Positions 17,511-27,607 of a stretch of 64,000 bases of DNA are shown here, one piece after another (the stretch's first letter is position 1; each line of letters begins with the position of its first letter). This DNA comes from Massilia sp. Mn16-1_5 (lineage in GTDB: Bacteria; Pseudomonadota; Gammaproteobacteria; Burkholderiales; Burkholderiaceae_D). The position numbers and the translations under genes are program-made. The notes below the pieces were generated by a model. The model was not told the origin of the DNA. It did not search any database and worked only from the letters and a program-made list of their open reading frames with translations. The stretch covers positions 337,375-401,374 of the forward strand of contig NZ_PPXQ01000002.1 in assembly GCF_004798585.1 (NCBI RefSeq), given 5' to 3'.

Positions 17511-18833
17511 ATGAAGCACTCCCACAATTGGCGCGACCGCATGCGCGTCGAATTCTCCGACTGGCAGCTCTGGTCGGGCCGCGCGGTCGTCGTCGCCCTG
17601 GCCGTACTGGCCGGCCTCTCCATCGTCGCCTTCACTTGGCTGTCGGAGCTCACGGCCGACCTGTTCGACATCATGCGCCTGGTCCTCTGGTGGAGCCCGC
17701 TGGTGTGGACGCCGCTGTGCACGGCCGGCCTGGTCTGGCTGACGCGCCGTTATGCCCCGGGCGCGGCCGGCTCCGGCATTCCGCAGGTGATGGCGGCGCT
17801 CGATCCGGCGCTGCCGCCCGAAAAGCGCGGGCTGTTCGTGTCGCTCAAGCTCAGCCTGGCGAAGGTCGGGCTGACCGCGGGCGGCCTGCTGGCCGGCCTC
17901 TCGATCGGACGCGAAGGCCCCTCGGTGCAGATCGCGGCCGGCGTCATGCTGCAGGCGCGGCGCCTGCTGCCGCGGCGGGCGCAGGTCCACGTCAACGTGC
18001 ACGGCATGCTGGTGGCGGGCGGCGCGGCCGGCATCGCGGCGGCCTTCAACACGCCGCTGGCGGGCGTCATGTTCGCCATCGAGGAACTGGCGCGCGCTCC
18101 CGAACAGAGGAACAGTGGCCTGATCATCAGCGCGATCGTGCTGGGCGGCCTGGTCGCCGTCTCGGCGCATGGGAACGCCACCTATTTCGGCTTCATCCAC
18201 ATCGGCACGCTCGGCATGACGCTGCTGCTTCCCGGCCTGGTGGTGGCGCTGTGCACGGGCATCGCCGGAGGCCTGTTCTCGCGCCTGATGATCGCCTCGA
18301 CTGCCGGCACGGGCCTGGATTTCATGAGCCGCTTGCGCGCGCGCCGGCCCGTCGTGTTCGCCGGCGTCTGCGGTTTCGTCGTCGCCGTGATCGGCCTGGT
18401 GACAAGCGGCGCCACCTTCGGCTCAGGCTATGCGCCTACGAAATCCATGGTCGACGGCGTCGCCACCATGCCGATGCTGTACGCGCTCTTCAAATTCCTG
18501 GCCACCTGGCTGAGCACCTGGTCCGGCGTGCCGGGCGGGATCTTCGCGCCTTCGCTGGCAATCGGCGCGGCGCTCGGCAACGACGTGGCCGTCGCCTTCT
18601 TCCAGACCCAGGCGCCGGCCCTGATCGCACTCGGCATGGTGGGCTTCCTGGCGGCCGCGACCCAGGCGCCGCTGACGGCCTTCATCATCGTGATGGAGAT
18701 GGTGGACGGCCACGCCATGGTGCTGAGCCTGATGGCCTGCGCGCTGGTGGCCAGCATGATCGCGCGCATCATCAGTCCGCCGCTGTATCCGTCGCTGGCG
18801 CGCATGCAGCTGGGGCGCGCCGGGATGGCGTGA
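17511..18833 (+). CDS. ClC-family chloride channel/antiporter
   Basis: A 440-residue inner-membrane ClC protein. The selectivity signatures are present: GSGIPQVMAALD, GREGPSVQIAAG and GGIFAPSLAIGAALG. The gating glutamate is in GREGP, and a glutamate pair in MFAIEEL occupies the place of the internal proton glutamate of ClcA, which favours Cl-/H+ exchange over a pure channel. The start at 17511 is chosen because an upstream extension contains low-complexity, non-membrane sequence; an ATG at 17541 is also possible. No CBS domains follow. The following hydrolase gene is about 56 bp away. Confidence 0.88.
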   Translation: MKHSHNWRDRMRVEFSDWQLWSGRAVVVALAVLAGLSIVAFTWLSELTADLFDIMRLVLWWSPLVWTPLCTAGLVWLTRRYAPGAAGSGIPQVMAALDPALPPEKRGLFVSLKLSLAKVGLTAGGLLAGLSIGREGPSVQIAAGVMLQARRLLPRRAQVHVNVHGMLVAGGAAGIAAAFNTPLAGVMFAIEELARAPEQRNSGLIISAIVLGGLVAVSAHGNATYFGFIHIGTLGMTLLLPGLVVALCTGIAGGLFSRLMIASTAGTGLDFMSRLRARRPVVFAGVCGFVVAVIGLVTSGATFGSGYAPTKSMVDGVATMPMLYALFKFLATWLSTWSGVPGGIFAPSLAIGAALGNDVAVAFFQTQAPALIALGMVGFLAAATQAPLTAFIIVMEMVDGHAMVLSLMACALVASMIARIISPPLYPSLARMQLGRAGMA

Positions 18834-18889
18834 TGCGGCCTGCCGGCACCTCTGCTATGCTGGAAGGTCCTCGACAAGAACGGATCGTC

Positions 18890-19690
18890 ATGACAGGAAC
18901 AACGCATTCGCAGGCCGGCTTCACCGATCATTGGGTTACGCAAGGGGAGGGCCGGCTCTTTGTCCGCACCTGGCAAGGCCGCGACGACACGCTGGCCCCG
19001 ATCGTGCTGCTGCACGACTCGCTCGGCAGCGTCGCCCTGTGGCGCGATTTTCCCGCGCGGCTGGCGGCAGGGACGGGACGCAGCGTCGTGGCCTACGACC
19101 GCCTCGGCTTTGGCGAATCCAGCCCGCGCACGGACGTGCTGACGACTTCGTTCGTCGGCGACGAGGCCGCAAACGGCTTCGCGGCCGTGCGCGAACAGCT
19201 CGGCATTCGCCAGTTCGTCGTATTCGGCCACAGCGTCGGCGGCGCGATGGCGATCCACTGCGCGGCGCGCTACCCGGAGGCTTGCGAAGCCTTGATCACC
19301 GAATCGGCGCAGGTCTTCGCCGAAGAGACGACCTTGGCGGGCATCCGCGTGGCGAAGGCGCAGTTCGCCGATCCCGAGCAGATGGGCCGTCTGGAGAAGT
19401 ACCACGGCAGCAAGGCGCAATGGGTGCTCGATGCCTGGACCGGCACCTGGCTGTCGGCGCCGTTCGCGTCCTGGACGCTGAAGGAGGTGCTGCCGCAGGT
19501 CGGCACGCCGACGCTGGCGATCCACGGCGGCGACGACGAGTACGGGACGACCCTGCACCCGCGCCTGATTGCCGAATGGAGCAGGGCCGAGGTGCAGGTC
19601 GCGATCATGCAGGAGGCGCACCACCTGCCGCACCGCGAAGCGCCGGACCAGGTCGTCGCCCTGGTCCGTGACTTTCTTACGTCCCTGTAG
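18890..19690 (+). CDS. Alpha/beta hydrolase
   Basis: A 266-residue alpha/beta-fold hydrolase. The oxyanion HD dipeptide is in VLLHDSLGSVALW, the nucleophile elbow GHSVGGAMA holds the serine, and the acid (GGDDEYG) and histidine (AHHLPHRE) follow at the usual places. It resembles small esterases and meta-cleavage-type hydrolases; the substrate is unknown. An ATG at 18858 would add about 10 residues. The C-terminus overlaps the convergent MFS gene by 14 bp. The long open frame that continues upstream through the ClC gene is out of that gene's frame and is not coding. Confidence 0.8.
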   Translation: MTGTTHSQAGFTDHWVTQGEGRLFVRTWQGRDDTLAPIVLLHDSLGSVALWRDFPARLAAGTGRSVVAYDRLGFGESSPRTDVLTTSFVGDEAANGFAAVREQLGIRQFVVFGHSVGGAMAIHCAARYPEACEALITESAQVFAEETTLAGIRVAKAQFADPEQMGRLEKYHGSKAQWVLDAWTGTWLSAPFASWTLKEVLPQVGTPTLAIHGGDDEYGTTLHPRLIAEWSRAEVQVAIMQEAHHLPHREAPDQVVALVRDFLTSL

Positions 19691-20870
19691 ACTGCGCGGC
19701 GCGGCCAGCCAGCAGCGCCACGCCGGCCGCGGTCACCAGCACCGCGGCGCTGGCGCCGAAGGTGGCGCGGTAGCCGAAGCCGTCGAACAGCAGTCCGCCC
19801 ACGGTCGCGCCCAGCGCGATCGCCAGCTGTACCACCGCCACCATCAGCCCGCCGCCGGCTTCGGCATCCTGCGGCAGGGTTGTCGCGAGCCAGGTCCACC
19901 AGCCGACCGGGGCCGCCGTACCGACCAGGCCCCAGACCGCGAGCAGCAGGGCGGTAACAAAAGGCGAGGCGCCGAACAGCATCAGCGCGACACCGATCGC
20001 CGCCATCAGCAGCGGAATCGTCACCAGCGTCTTGTACAGGCCATCCTTGAGGAAGGCGCCGATCACGCTGGTGCCGATGAAGCCGGCCACGCCGATCACG
20101 AGCAGCATCAGCGAGGTCGTCGCCGCGCTCGCATGCGTCACCGTCTCGAGGAAAGGACGCAGATAGGTGAACAGCGCGAACTGCCCCATGAAGAACAGGC
20201 TGACGCCGGCCATGCCGAGGGCGACCGCGGGCCGCTTGAGCAGGGTGAACACGTTGGCGCCGCCTGGCGCGCGTTCGGCCGGCATGGCAGGCAGGCTGAC
20301 CCACTTCCAGGCCAGCGCCAGCACCGCCACCGGAATCAGGGCGAAGAAGGCGCCGCGCCAGCCGACGATCGAGCCGAGGAAGCTGCCCAGGGGCGCCGCC
20401 ACCACGCTCGCCAGCGCGTTGCCGCCGTTGACAATGGCCAAGGCTTTGGGCACCTGCTCGCCCGGCACCAGGCGCATGGCGATCGCCGCCGACATCGACC
20501 AGAAGCCGCCGATCGCCACGCCGATGAAGGCGCGGCCCGCTATGAAGCTCCAGTAGTTCGGCGCGAACGCGGCCACGCTGCCCGAGACGATCATCAGCAG
20601 CGTCAGCGCCAGCAGCAGGATCTTGCGATCGAGCCTGCCGGCCAGCCTGGCAAGCGACAGGCTGGTGGCGAGCGCGAAGGCGCCGGAGACGGCGATCGAC
20701 TGCCCGGCCTGGCCTTCGCTGACGTGCAGGTCGGAGGCGATGGCCGTCAGCAGGCTGACGGGCATGAACTCGGAAGCGACCAGCACGAAGGCGCCCAGGG
20801 ACAGCGCGAATACACCGCCCCACGCCGCCGGCAGATTGGCGCCGGCGGTGCTTGCAACAGGACTCTGCAT
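19677..20870 (-). CDS. MFS transporter, DHA1-like exporter
   Basis: A 397-residue inner-membrane protein with about twelve hydrophobic segments. It matches the arabinose-efflux/YdhP-SotB branch: FALSLGAFVLVASEFMPVSLL at the start, SLSLARLAGRLDRK as the loop 2-3 motif, and YWSFIAGRAFIGVAIGGFWS in helix 4. Members export sugars or drugs with proton entry. The adjacent alcohol dehydrogenase gene ends 4 bp upstream on the same strand, so the two form an operon; export of the alcohol or aldehyde substrate is conceivable. No regulator lies beside them. Confidence 0.85.
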   Translation of the reverse strand: MQSPVASTAGANLPAAWGGVFALSLGAFVLVASEFMPVSLLTAIASDLHVSEGQAGQSIAVSGAFALATSLSLARLAGRLDRKILLLALTLLMIVSGSVAAFAPNYWSFIAGRAFIGVAIGGFWSMSAAIAMRLVPGEQVPKALAIVNGGNALASVVAAPLGSFLGSIVGWRGAFFALIPVAVLALAWKWVSLPAMPAERAPGGANVFTLLKRPAVALGMAGVSLFFMGQFALFTYLRPFLETVTHASAATTSLMLLVIGVAGFIGTSVIGAFLKDGLYKTLVTIPLLMAAIGVALMLFGASPFVTALLLAVWGLVGTAAPVGWWTWLATTLPQDAEAGGGLMVAVVQLAIALGATVGGLLFDGFGYRATFGASAAVLVTAAGVALLAGRAAQSTGT

Positions 20871-20874
20871 CGTC

Positions 20875-21927
20875 TTACGCCGCAGCCAGGGTCGCGCTGT
20901 CGATCACGAAACGGTACTTCACGTCGCCCTCGAGCATGCGCTCGTAGGCGGCGTTGATCTCGTCGGCCCGGATCATCTCGATGTCGGCGACGATGCCGTG
21001 CTCGGCGCAGAAGTCGAGCATCTCCTGGGTTTCCGGGATCCCGCCGATCATCGAGCCGGCCAGCGCGCGGCGCTTCATGATCAGGTTGAACACTTGCGGC
21101 GACGGGTGCGGAGACGAGGGCGCGCCGACCAGCACCATGGTGCCGTCGCGCTTGAGCAGCGAGAGGTAGGCGTCGAGGTCGTGCGGCGCGGCCACCGTGT
21201 TGACGATCAGGTCGAGCTTCTTCGCCTGCGCCGCCATCGCATTGGCATCGCGCGAGACGACGACTTCATGCGCGCCCAGCGCTTCGGCATCCTGGCGCTT
21301 GCTTTCCGAGGTCGTGAAGGCGACCACGTGCGCGCCCATCGCACGGGCCAGCTTAATGCCCATGTGACCGAGGCCGCCGATGCCGACGATGCCCACCGTC
21401 TTGCCGGGACCGGCATTCCAGTGGCGCAGCGGAGAGTAGGTGGTGATGCCGGCGCACAGTAGCGGCGCGACCGCGGCCAGCTGTTCTTCCGGATGGCCCA
21501 CGCGCAGCACGAAGCGCTCGTGGACGACGATCTGTTCCGAGTAACCGCCCAGGGTGTGGCCGGGCGCGTCATTGGTGGCGCCATTGTAGGTGCCGACCAT
21601 GCCGTCGCAGTAGTTCTCGAGGCCGTCCTCGCAGTCGGCGCAGTGCCGGCAGCTGTCGACCATGCAGCCGACGCCGACCAGGTCGCCGACTTTGTATTGG
21701 GTAACGTGTTCGCCGATTGCCGAGACGCGGCCGACGATTTCGTGGCCCGGCACGCAGGGGAAGAGGGTGCCGGCCCATTCGGCGCGCACCGTGTGCAAGT
21801 CGGAGTGGCAGACGCCGCAATAGGCGATGTCGATCTGGACGTCGTGGTGACCCGGTGCGCGGCGGGTGATGTCCATCGATTCGAGGGGCTTGTCGGCGGC
21901 GTAGGCGCCGTAGGCTTTGACGGTCAT
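20875..21927 (-). CDS. Zinc-dependent NAD(P) alcohol dehydrogenase (YahK/cinnamyl alcohol type)
   Basis: A 350-residue medium-chain dehydrogenase. Catalytic zinc ligands are in CGVCHSDLH and GHEIVGRV; the structural zinc cysteines are in CRHCADCEDGLENYC. The nucleotide motif GIGGLGHMGIKLA is typical of the NADP-preferring YahK/cinnamyl-alcohol-dehydrogenase group, which reduces a wide range of aldehydes. It is the first gene of a two-gene unit with the MFS exporter. Aromatic aldehydes are possible substrates, in keeping with the ferulate pathway elsewhere in the window, but this is inference. Confidence 0.88.
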   Translation of the reverse strand: MTVKAYGAYAADKPLESMDITRRAPGHHDVQIDIAYCGVCHSDLHTVRAEWAGTLFPCVPGHEIVGRVSAIGEHVTQYKVGDLVGVGCMVDSCRHCADCEDGLENYCDGMVGTYNGATNDAPGHTLGGYSEQIVVHERFVLRVGHPEEQLAAVAPLLCAGITTYSPLRHWNAGPGKTVGIVGIGGLGHMGIKLARAMGAHVVAFTTSESKRQDAEALGAHEVVVSRDANAMAAQAKKLDLIVNTVAAPHDLDAYLSLLKRDGTMVLVGAPSSPHPSPQVFNLIMKRRALAGSMIGGIPETQEMLDFCAEHGIVADIEMIRADEINAAYERMLEGDVKYRFVIDSATLAAA

Positions 21928-22235
21928 GAATGTTTTCCTTGAAAGAGTTGCGCCACCGACGCGGACTAGGCGGACGTGGCGGGACAGGTCGCCATCTTAA
22001 GGGCAAAAGCGGGGGCAAAACGGGGCGGAAATTGCTTGGGCTTATGAATGCCATTCATGAATGGAGGCGGTTTTTCAGATTGTGGAGTACTGAATTGCGG
22101 TGCAATTGCGCAGCGGGACGATACGCGGGGCCGTCCCGCGCCGCGCACCGCTAAGCGCGAACCACAGGGGCACCGCGATTGTCTTAACTAGACCGGCTAT
22201 CCAATACGCCGCACGGTGGTACTGGAGGAAAGCGA
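21928..22235. promoter_or_regulatory. Divergent intergenic region with two palindromes (ADH / dxs)
   Basis: This 308-bp gap between the alcohol dehydrogenase and dxs holds no gene that I can support. It contains a perfect 14-bp palindrome CCATTCATGAATGG at 22051-22064 and an inverted repeat AATTGC-GGT-GCAATT at 22093-22107. GGAGGAAA lies just before the dxs ATG. Either palindrome may be an operator for one of the divergent units; the protein that binds is unknown. Confidence 0.5.
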
Positions 22236-24017
22236 ATGAATTTGCTGCAGGCGATCGACGATCCGTCGGCGCTACGCCGCCTGCCGCGCGAGCAGCTCGA
22301 CGCGCTGGCCCGGCAGTTGCGCCAGTTCCTGCTCGAATCGGTGGCGCGTACCGGCGGCCACCTCTCGTCCAACCTCGGTACCGTCGAGCTAACGATCGCG
22401 CTGCATTACGTGTTCGACACCCCGCGCGACCGCATTGTCTGGGACGTGGGGCACCAGAGCTATGGCCACAAGGTACTGACGGGCAGGCGCGAGCGGATGC
22501 ACACGCTGCGCCAGCTGGGCGGCATCTCCGGCTTTCCGCGCCGTAGCGAGAGCGTCTACGACACCTTCGGCACCGCGCACTCGTCGACCTCGATTTCGGC
22601 CGCGCTCGGCATGGCCCAGGCGGCCAGGCTGCGCGGCGAGGACCGGCATGCGGTGGCCGTCATCGGCGATGGCGCGATGAGCGCCGGGATGGCCTACGAG
22701 GCCCTGAACAATGCCGGTATCGCCGGCGACCTGCGCCTGCTGGTGATCCTGAACGACAACGACATGTCGATCTCGCCCGCGGTCGGCGCGCTGAGACACT
22801 ATCTGGCGCGCCTGTCCTCACACCGCGCGGCCGCGGCGGCCACGGTATTCGAGCAGTTCGGCTTCGACTACACCGGACCGATCGACGGCCACGACCTCGA
22901 CGCGCTGGTGCCGGCGCTGGAAAAGCTGCGCGAACGCACCGGCCCGCAGTTCCTCCACATCGTCACGAAGAAGGGGCAGGGCTACAAGCTGGCCGAGGCC
23001 GAACCGACCCGCTACCACGGCACGGGGAAATTCGATCACGCGCTCGGCTTGCCGGCTTGCGCTTCAGCGGCCAAGCCGAGCTACACCGAAGTGTTCGGCG
23101 GGTGGCTGTGCGACATGGCAGCAGTCGATCCGCAGCTGGTCGGCATCACCCCAGCGATGCGCGAGGGTTCGGGCCTGGTCCGCTTCGAGCAGCTGTACCC
23201 GGAGCGCTATTTCGACGTCGGCATCGCCGAGCAGCACGCCGTCACCTTCGCGGGCGGCCTTGCGGCTGAGGGCATGAAGCCGGTGGTGGCGATCTATTCG
23301 ACGTTTCTGCAGCGCGCCTATGACCAGCTGATCCACGACGTGGCGTTGCAGGACCTCGACGTCAGCTTTGCCATCGACCGCGCCGGCCTGGTCGGGGCGG
23401 ACGGCGCGACCCATGCCGGCAACTACGACATTGCCTACCTGCGCTGCATCCCGAACATGGTCCTGATGGCCGCGTCCGACGAAAACGAATGCCGCAGGAT
23501 GCTCAGCACGGCCTACCGCTACCCAGGGCCGGCGGCGGTGCGCTTCCCGCGCGGCAGCGGACCCGGTGTGGCGGTGCAGCAGGCCCTGGACGAGATCCCC
23601 TTCGGCCGCGGCGAGCTCCGGCACGAGGGCCGCGGCACCGCCATCCTCGCCTTCGGCGCGATGCTGGCGCCGAGCCTGGCCGCCGGGAGGACGCTGGGCG
23701 CGACAGTGGCGAACATGCGCTTCATCAAGCCGCTCGACACCGAACTGGTGCTGCGCCTGGCACGCAGCCACGCCCAACTGGTGACGGTGGAGGAGGGCTG
23801 CCTGATGGGCGGCGCCGGGGCCGCGGTGGCGGAGGCGCTGGCCGCGGCCGGCGTGGTCAAGCCGCTCCTGATGCTGGGCTTGCCCGACGTGTTCGTCGAG
23901 CACGGCGATCCGGCCGCCCTGCTGGCCGCGGCCGGGCTCGATGCGGACGGCATCGCCGACGCGATCCGGCGGCGTTTTCCGGAGCAGCAGGGAAGGCGGG
24001 TGGCAAATGACAGCTGA
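22236..24017 (+). CDS. dxs: 1-Deoxy-D-xylulose-5-phosphate synthase
   Basis: A 593-residue thiamine-diphosphate enzyme that condenses pyruvate and glyceraldehyde 3-phosphate, the first step of the MEP isoprenoid pathway. Motifs: [28 protein letters not shown], the ThDP motif [18 protein letters not shown], and [15 protein letters not shown]. It is some 25-30 residues shorter than the usual enzyme of about 620. Its ribosome site GGAGGAAA is strong and its end overlaps hpnD. Placement at the head of the hopanoid cluster suggests a dedicated copy that raises flux to squalene; a second housekeeping dxs elsewhere is likely but unseen. Confidence 0.95.
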   Translation: MNLLQAIDDPSALRRLPREQLDALARQLRQFLLESVARTGGHLSSNLGTVELTIALHYVFDTPRDRIVWDVGHQSYGHKVLTGRRERMHTLRQLGGISGFPRRSESVYDTFGTAHSSTSISAALGMAQAARLRGEDRHAVAVIGDGAMSAGMAYEALNNAGIAGDLRLLVILNDNDMSISPAVGALRHYLARLSSHRAAAAATVFEQFGFDYTGPIDGHDLDALVPALEKLRERTGPQFLHIVTKKGQGYKLAEAEPTRYHGTGKFDHALGLPACASAAKPSYTEVFGGWLCDMAAVDPQLVGITPAMREGSGLVRFEQLYPERYFDVGIAEQHAVTFAGGLAAEGMKPVVAIYSTFLQRAYDQLIHDVALQDLDVSFAIDRAGLVGADGATHAGNYDIAYLRCIPNMVLMAASDENECRRMLSTAYRYPGPAAVRFPRGSGPGVAVQQALDEIPFGRGELRHEGRGTAILAFGAMLAPSLAAGRTLGATVANMRFIKPLDTELVLRLARSHAQLVTVEEGCLMGGAGAAVAEALAAAGVVKPLLMLGLPDVFVEHGDPAALLAAAGLDADGIADAIRRRFPEQQGRRVANDS

Positions 24018-24885
24018 GCGCGAACAGGCAGGCGCCGGGCTCGGTGCGTATGTCGCGGATGCTCCCGCGCCCGAGCCGGTGACGGCGCGCAGCTCCTTCC
24101 ACACGGCGCTGCGCCTGCTGCCGGCGCCGCAGCGCGCCGCGATGGTCGACATTTACGCCTTCTGCCGCGCGGTGGACGACATCGCCGACGGCACCGACCC
24201 GGCGCCGGCCAAGCGCGCCGCCCTCGAACGCTGGCGCGCCGACATCCAGGCCTGCTGCGCGGGCGCCGGTCCGGTGCGCCTGGCCGCACTGCAGGGCCAC
24301 ATCGAGACCTTCGGGCTGGCCTGTGCCGACTTCGAGGCCGTGATCGACGGCATGTTAATGGACGCCGGGGCCGCGCCCTTGTGCGCGCCCTCGGCAGACA
24401 TCCTCGACCTCTACTGCGACCGCGTCGCCAGCGCCGTCGGGCGCCTGTCGGTAAAAGTGTTCGGCGTGCCCGGCCTGGATGGCGTCCTGCTCGCGCACCA
24501 CCTGGGACGCGCCCTGCAACTCACCAACATCCTGCGCGACATCGACGAGGATGCCGCCATCGGGCGCGTCTACCTGCCGCGCGAGCCGCTGCTGGAGGCA
24601 GGCGTCGCCGTGGACGGCGCTTCGGCCGATGCCATCGTCGCCGATCCTGCCCTGGACCATGCCTGCCTGCAGGTCGCGGCCCAGGCGCTGGAACATTTCG
24701 AATACGCGCGGCGCGTGATGCGCCATTATCCGGCCTCGCGCGTGCGCACGCCGCGGCTGATGGGCGCGGTCTACCGTGCCTTGCTGGCGCGCCTGTGCAC
24801 ACGCGGCTGGGCCTGTCCGCGCGCGCCGGTCCGCGTTGGCAAGCTGGCGCGGGCGGGGATCCTGCTGCGGCATGCGCTGGTGTAG
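24007..24885 (+). CDS. hpnD: Presqualene diphosphate synthase HpnD
   Basis: A 292-residue trans-isoprenyl diphosphate synthase of the squalene/phytoene synthase family. The first Asp-rich motif is in [13 protein letters not shown] and the second in [20 protein letters not shown]. HpnD joins two farnesyl diphosphates to presqualene diphosphate. The ATG at 24007 lies within the end of dxs (11-bp overlap), so translation is coupled. It is called HpnD rather than HpnC by its general pattern and by position just before shc; HpnC is a paralogue and cannot be fully excluded. HpnC and HpnE, needed to finish squalene, are not in the window. Confidence 0.88.
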   Translation: MTAEREQAGAGLGAYVADAPAPEPVTARSSFHTALRLLPAPQRAAMVDIYAFCRAVDDIADGTDPAPAKRAALERWRADIQACCAGAGPVRLAALQGHIETFGLACADFEAVIDGMLMDAGAAPLCAPSADILDLYCDRVASAVGRLSVKVFGVPGLDGVLLAHHLGRALQLTNILRDIDEDAAIGRVYLPREPLLEAGVAVDGASADAIVADPALDHACLQVAAQALEHFEYARRVMRHYPASRVRTPRLMGAVYRALLARLCTRGWACPRAPVRVGKLARAGILLRHALV

Positions 24886-24900
24886 CGTGGAGGCGAAGCG

Positions 24901-26907
24901 ATGCGCTATTCGGCCTGTGGGGCAATGGGGAAGGAGGGGATCCTGGCCGGTGCGGCCCGCCAGGACACGCAAGCAGCGCGGCTCGCGCGCGCGACCGATA
25001 CGGCGCTCGCCGCCGTGCTGGAGGAGCAGCGGCCGGACGGCCACTGGGTCTACGAGCTGGAAGCCGATGCCACCATCCCTGCCGAATACGTGCTGATGGT
25101 GCACTTCCTCGGCGAGCCGCCCGATGCCGTGCTCGAAGCGAAGATCGGCCGCCACCTGCGCCGGGTCCAGGGCGCGCACGGCGGCTGGCCGCTGTTCCAT
25201 GGCGGCGCCTTCGATCCCAGCGCCAGCGTGAAGGCCTATTTCGCCCTGAAGATGATCGGCGACCCGGTCGATGCCCCGCACATGGCGCGGGCGCGCGCCG
25301 CCATCCTGGCCCACGGCGGGGCCGAGCAGAGCAACGTGTTCACGCGCTTCCTGCTGGCGCTGTACGGCATCGTGCCCTGGGACGCGGTGCCGGCCATGCC
25401 GGTCGAGATCGCGCTGCTGCCGGGCTGGTTTCCCTTCCACCTCACGAAAGTCTCGTACTGGACCCGCACCGTGCTCACGCCCCTGCTGGTGCTGGGCGCA
25501 CTCAAGCCGCGCGCGCGCAACCCGCGCGCGGTCGGCATCGACGAGCTGTTCCTGGCGCCGCCCGAGCAATTGCGCGTGACGGCGCGCGCGCCGCACCAGA
25601 GCCGCCTGTGGTTCGCCTTCTTCCGCAGCGTCGAGAGGCAATTGCGCCGCCTCGAGCCGCGCATCCCCGCGCGCCTGCGCCGCCGCGCCATCGAGCGCGC
25701 CAGCGCTTTCGTTCGCGCGCGCCTGAATGGCGAACACGGACTGGGCGCCATCTTCCCCGCGATGGTCAACGCGGTGCAGATGCTCGACGCGCTGGGCCTG
25801 GAACGCGAAGCGGGCGAATACGCCGGCGCACGTCGGGCGATCGACAAGCTATTGGTCGACCGCGGCGAAGAGGCATACTGCCAGCCCTGTTTCTCGCCGG
25901 TCTGGGACACGGCGCTGATGTGCCACGCGCTGTTCGAAGTCGGCACGCAGGAGGCGACCGAGGCGGCCTTGCGCGGCCTCGAGTGGCTGCGGCCGCTGCA
26001 GATCCTCGACCTGCACGGCGACTGGAGCCTGAACCGTCCTGGCCTGCGTCCCGGCGGCTGGGCCTTCCAGTACGCGAACGCGCACTATCCGGACGTGGAC
26101 GACACGGCGGTGGTGGCGATGGCGATGCAGCGCGCCGACCGCGTGTTGAAAGAGCCCAGGTTTGCCGACGCCGTCGAACGCGCGCACGAATGGGTGCTCG
26201 GCATGCAGAGCCGCAACGGCGGCTGGGGCGCCTTCGACCCCGACAACACCTGCCGCTACCTCAACAACATTCCTTTCGCCGACCACGGCGCGCTGCTCGA
26301 CCCGCCGACGGCCGACGTCTCGGCGCGCTGCCTGTCGCTGCTGCTCCAGCTCGACCCGCAGGCCTGCCGCAAGCGCGGCTCGCCCGCGGCGCGCGCGCTC
26401 GACTGGCTGCTGTGCGCCCAGGAACCGCACGGCGCCTGGTACGGCCGCTGGGGCATCAACTATGTGTACGGCGTCTGGTCCGCACTGTGCGCGCTCGGCG
26501 CGGCGGGCATGGGCATGGACGCGAGGCCGGTCGCGCGCGCGGTCGACTGGCTGCACGCGGTGCAGAATCCGGACGGCGGCTGGGGCGAGGACGGCAGCAG
26601 TTACCGCCTCGACTACGCCGGCCACGAACCTTTTCAATCCTTGCCGTCGCAGACCGCCTGGGCGCTGCTCGGCCTGATGGCGGCCGGCGCCGTCGATTCG
26701 CCCGCCGTGGCGCGCGGCGTCGACTGGCTGCTCGCACACCAGCGCGAGGACGGCCTGTGGGACGAGGAGCACCATACCGCGACCGGCTTCGAGCGGGTGT
26801 TCTACCTGCGCTATCACGGCTACGCGCGCTACTTCCCGCTGTGGACGCTGGCGCGCTACCGCAATCTGCGCGCATCCGGCATCAAACATGTCGGATTCGG
26901 CATGTGA
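24901..26907 (+). CDS. shc: Squalene-hopene cyclase
   Basis: A 668-residue class II triterpene cyclase that converts squalene to hopene and hopanol on the inner membrane. The catalytic DxDD motif is at residues 398-401 (DVDD). Several QW repeats are visible, for example GAHGGWPLF, NPDGGWGED and QEPHGAWYG. The length is normal. A GGAGG site precedes the ATG 15 bp after hpnD. The last codons overlap the GTG start of hpnG. It is the core enzyme of the hopanoid cluster (HpnF). Confidence 0.96.
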   Translation: MRYSACGAMGKEGILAGAARQDTQAARLARATDTALAAVLEEQRPDGHWVYELEADATIPAEYVLMVHFLGEPPDAVLEAKIGRHLRRVQGAHGGWPLFHGGAFDPSASVKAYFALKMIGDPVDAPHMARARAAILAHGGAEQSNVFTRFLLALYGIVPWDAVPAMPVEIALLPGWFPFHLTKVSYWTRTVLTPLLVLGALKPRARNPRAVGIDELFLAPPEQLRVTARAPHQSRLWFAFFRSVERQLRRLEPRIPARLRRRAIERASAFVRARLNGEHGLGAIFPAMVNAVQMLDALGLEREAGEYAGARRAIDKLLVDRGEEAYCQPCFSPVWDTALMCHALFEVGTQEATEAALRGLEWLRPLQILDLHGDWSLNRPGLRPGGWAFQYANAHYPDVDDTAVVAMAMQRADRVLKEPRFADAVERAHEWVLGMQSRNGGWGAFDPDNTCRYLNNIPFADHGALLDPPTADVSARCLSLLLQLDPQACRKRGSPAARALDWLLCAQEPHGAWYGRWGINYVYGVWSALCALGAAGMGMDARPVARAVDWLHAVQNPDGGWGEDGSSYRLDYAGHEPFQSLPSQTAWALLGLMAAGAVDSPAVARGVDWLLAHQREDGLWDEEHHTATGFERVFYLRYHGYARYFPLWTLARYRNLRASGIKHVGFGM

Positions 26908-27605
26908 AGCCGGACGCCATCCCTCGCTGCGCACCGGTGCTGGTCGTGTGCGGCCTTGCGTTCGAGACGGCCATCGCGGCGGGGCCGGGCGTGGTCGCGG
27001 TGCGCGGGCCGGGGCCGGTGCGGGTCGCGGCTGCCATCGAGGCGCTTGCCGGCCATGGCGATGGCTGGGCTGGCATCCTCAGCTTCGGCTGTGCTGGTGC
27101 GCTCGATCCGAGCCTGCGGGCGGGCGACTGCGTGGTGGCGTCCCGTGTGGACACGCTGGCTGCCGATCCGGCGTGGACGCAAGCCTTGATGGAGCGCCTG
27201 CCGCGCGCCCGCTTCGGAGCCCTGGCAGGACTGGACGCGCCGCTTGCCACCCGCGCTGCCAAGGCGGCGCTATGGCAAGAGAGCGGCGCGCTGGCGGTCG
27301 ACATGGAGTCGCACGCGGCCGCACTGGCCGCGCGCCGTTTGCAGCTGCCGTTCGCGGCGGTGCGTGTCGTGCTCGACCCGGCCTGGCGTAGCCTGCCGCC
27401 ATGCGCGCTGGCGGCACTGCGCGAGGACGGCGGCACCGACCTGAAGGCGTTTTTACGCGCATTGACGCCCGGTGACCTGGGCCCACTGGCGCTGCTGGCC
27501 CTCGATGCCTGGCGTGCGCGGAGCAGTTTGCGCAGAGTGCATGCCCAGTTGGGCACGGGGCTAGCGCCGTCGCGCAGCCATGCCGCACAGCGCGAATGTC
27601 GTTAA
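26904..27605 (+). CDS. hpnG: Adenosylhopane nucleosidase/phosphorylase HpnG
   Basis: A 233-residue nucleoside phosphorylase-like protein that starts with GTG overlapping the shc stop (GTGA). The family motif VDMESHAAALAARR and the substrate-pocket segment ILSFGCAGAL are present. HpnG removes adenine from adenosylhopane, the product of HpnH, giving ribosylhopane or its phosphate on the way to bacteriohopanetetrol. HpnH is encoded 9 kb away in this same cluster. It is the last gene of the dxs-hpnD-shc-hpnG unit and is followed by a REP-like palindrome. Confidence 0.9.
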   Translation: MKPDAIPRCAPVLVVCGLAFETAIAAGPGVVAVRGPGPVRVAAAIEALAGHGDGWAGILSFGCAGALDPSLRAGDCVVASRVDTLAADPAWTQALMERLPRARFGALAGLDAPLATRAAKAALWQESGALAVDMESHAAALAARRLQLPFAAVRVVLDPAWRSLPPCALAALREDGGTDLKAFLRALTPGDLGPLALLALDAWRARSSLRRVHAQLGTGLAPSRSHAAQRECR

Positions 27606-27607
27606 AC

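Noticed and set aside
17399..18889. Upstream extension of the hydrolase at 18890 through the ClC gene
   Set aside because: It is a shifted frame of the ClC gene. The hydrolase fold starts after 18890.
22021..22036. Possible sigma-54 promoter upstream of dxs (CGGGGCGGAAATTGCT)
   Set aside because: GG-N10-GC spacing is met, but three conserved -24 bases differ and it lies about 200 bp from the start, so chance is likely in GC-rich DNA.
24381..27605. A 1074-codon open frame across hpnD, shc and hpnG
   Set aside because: Only its last 233 codons (hpnG) are coding. The rest is a GC-rich alternate frame over shc with Arg/Ala/Pro-rich low-complexity translation.
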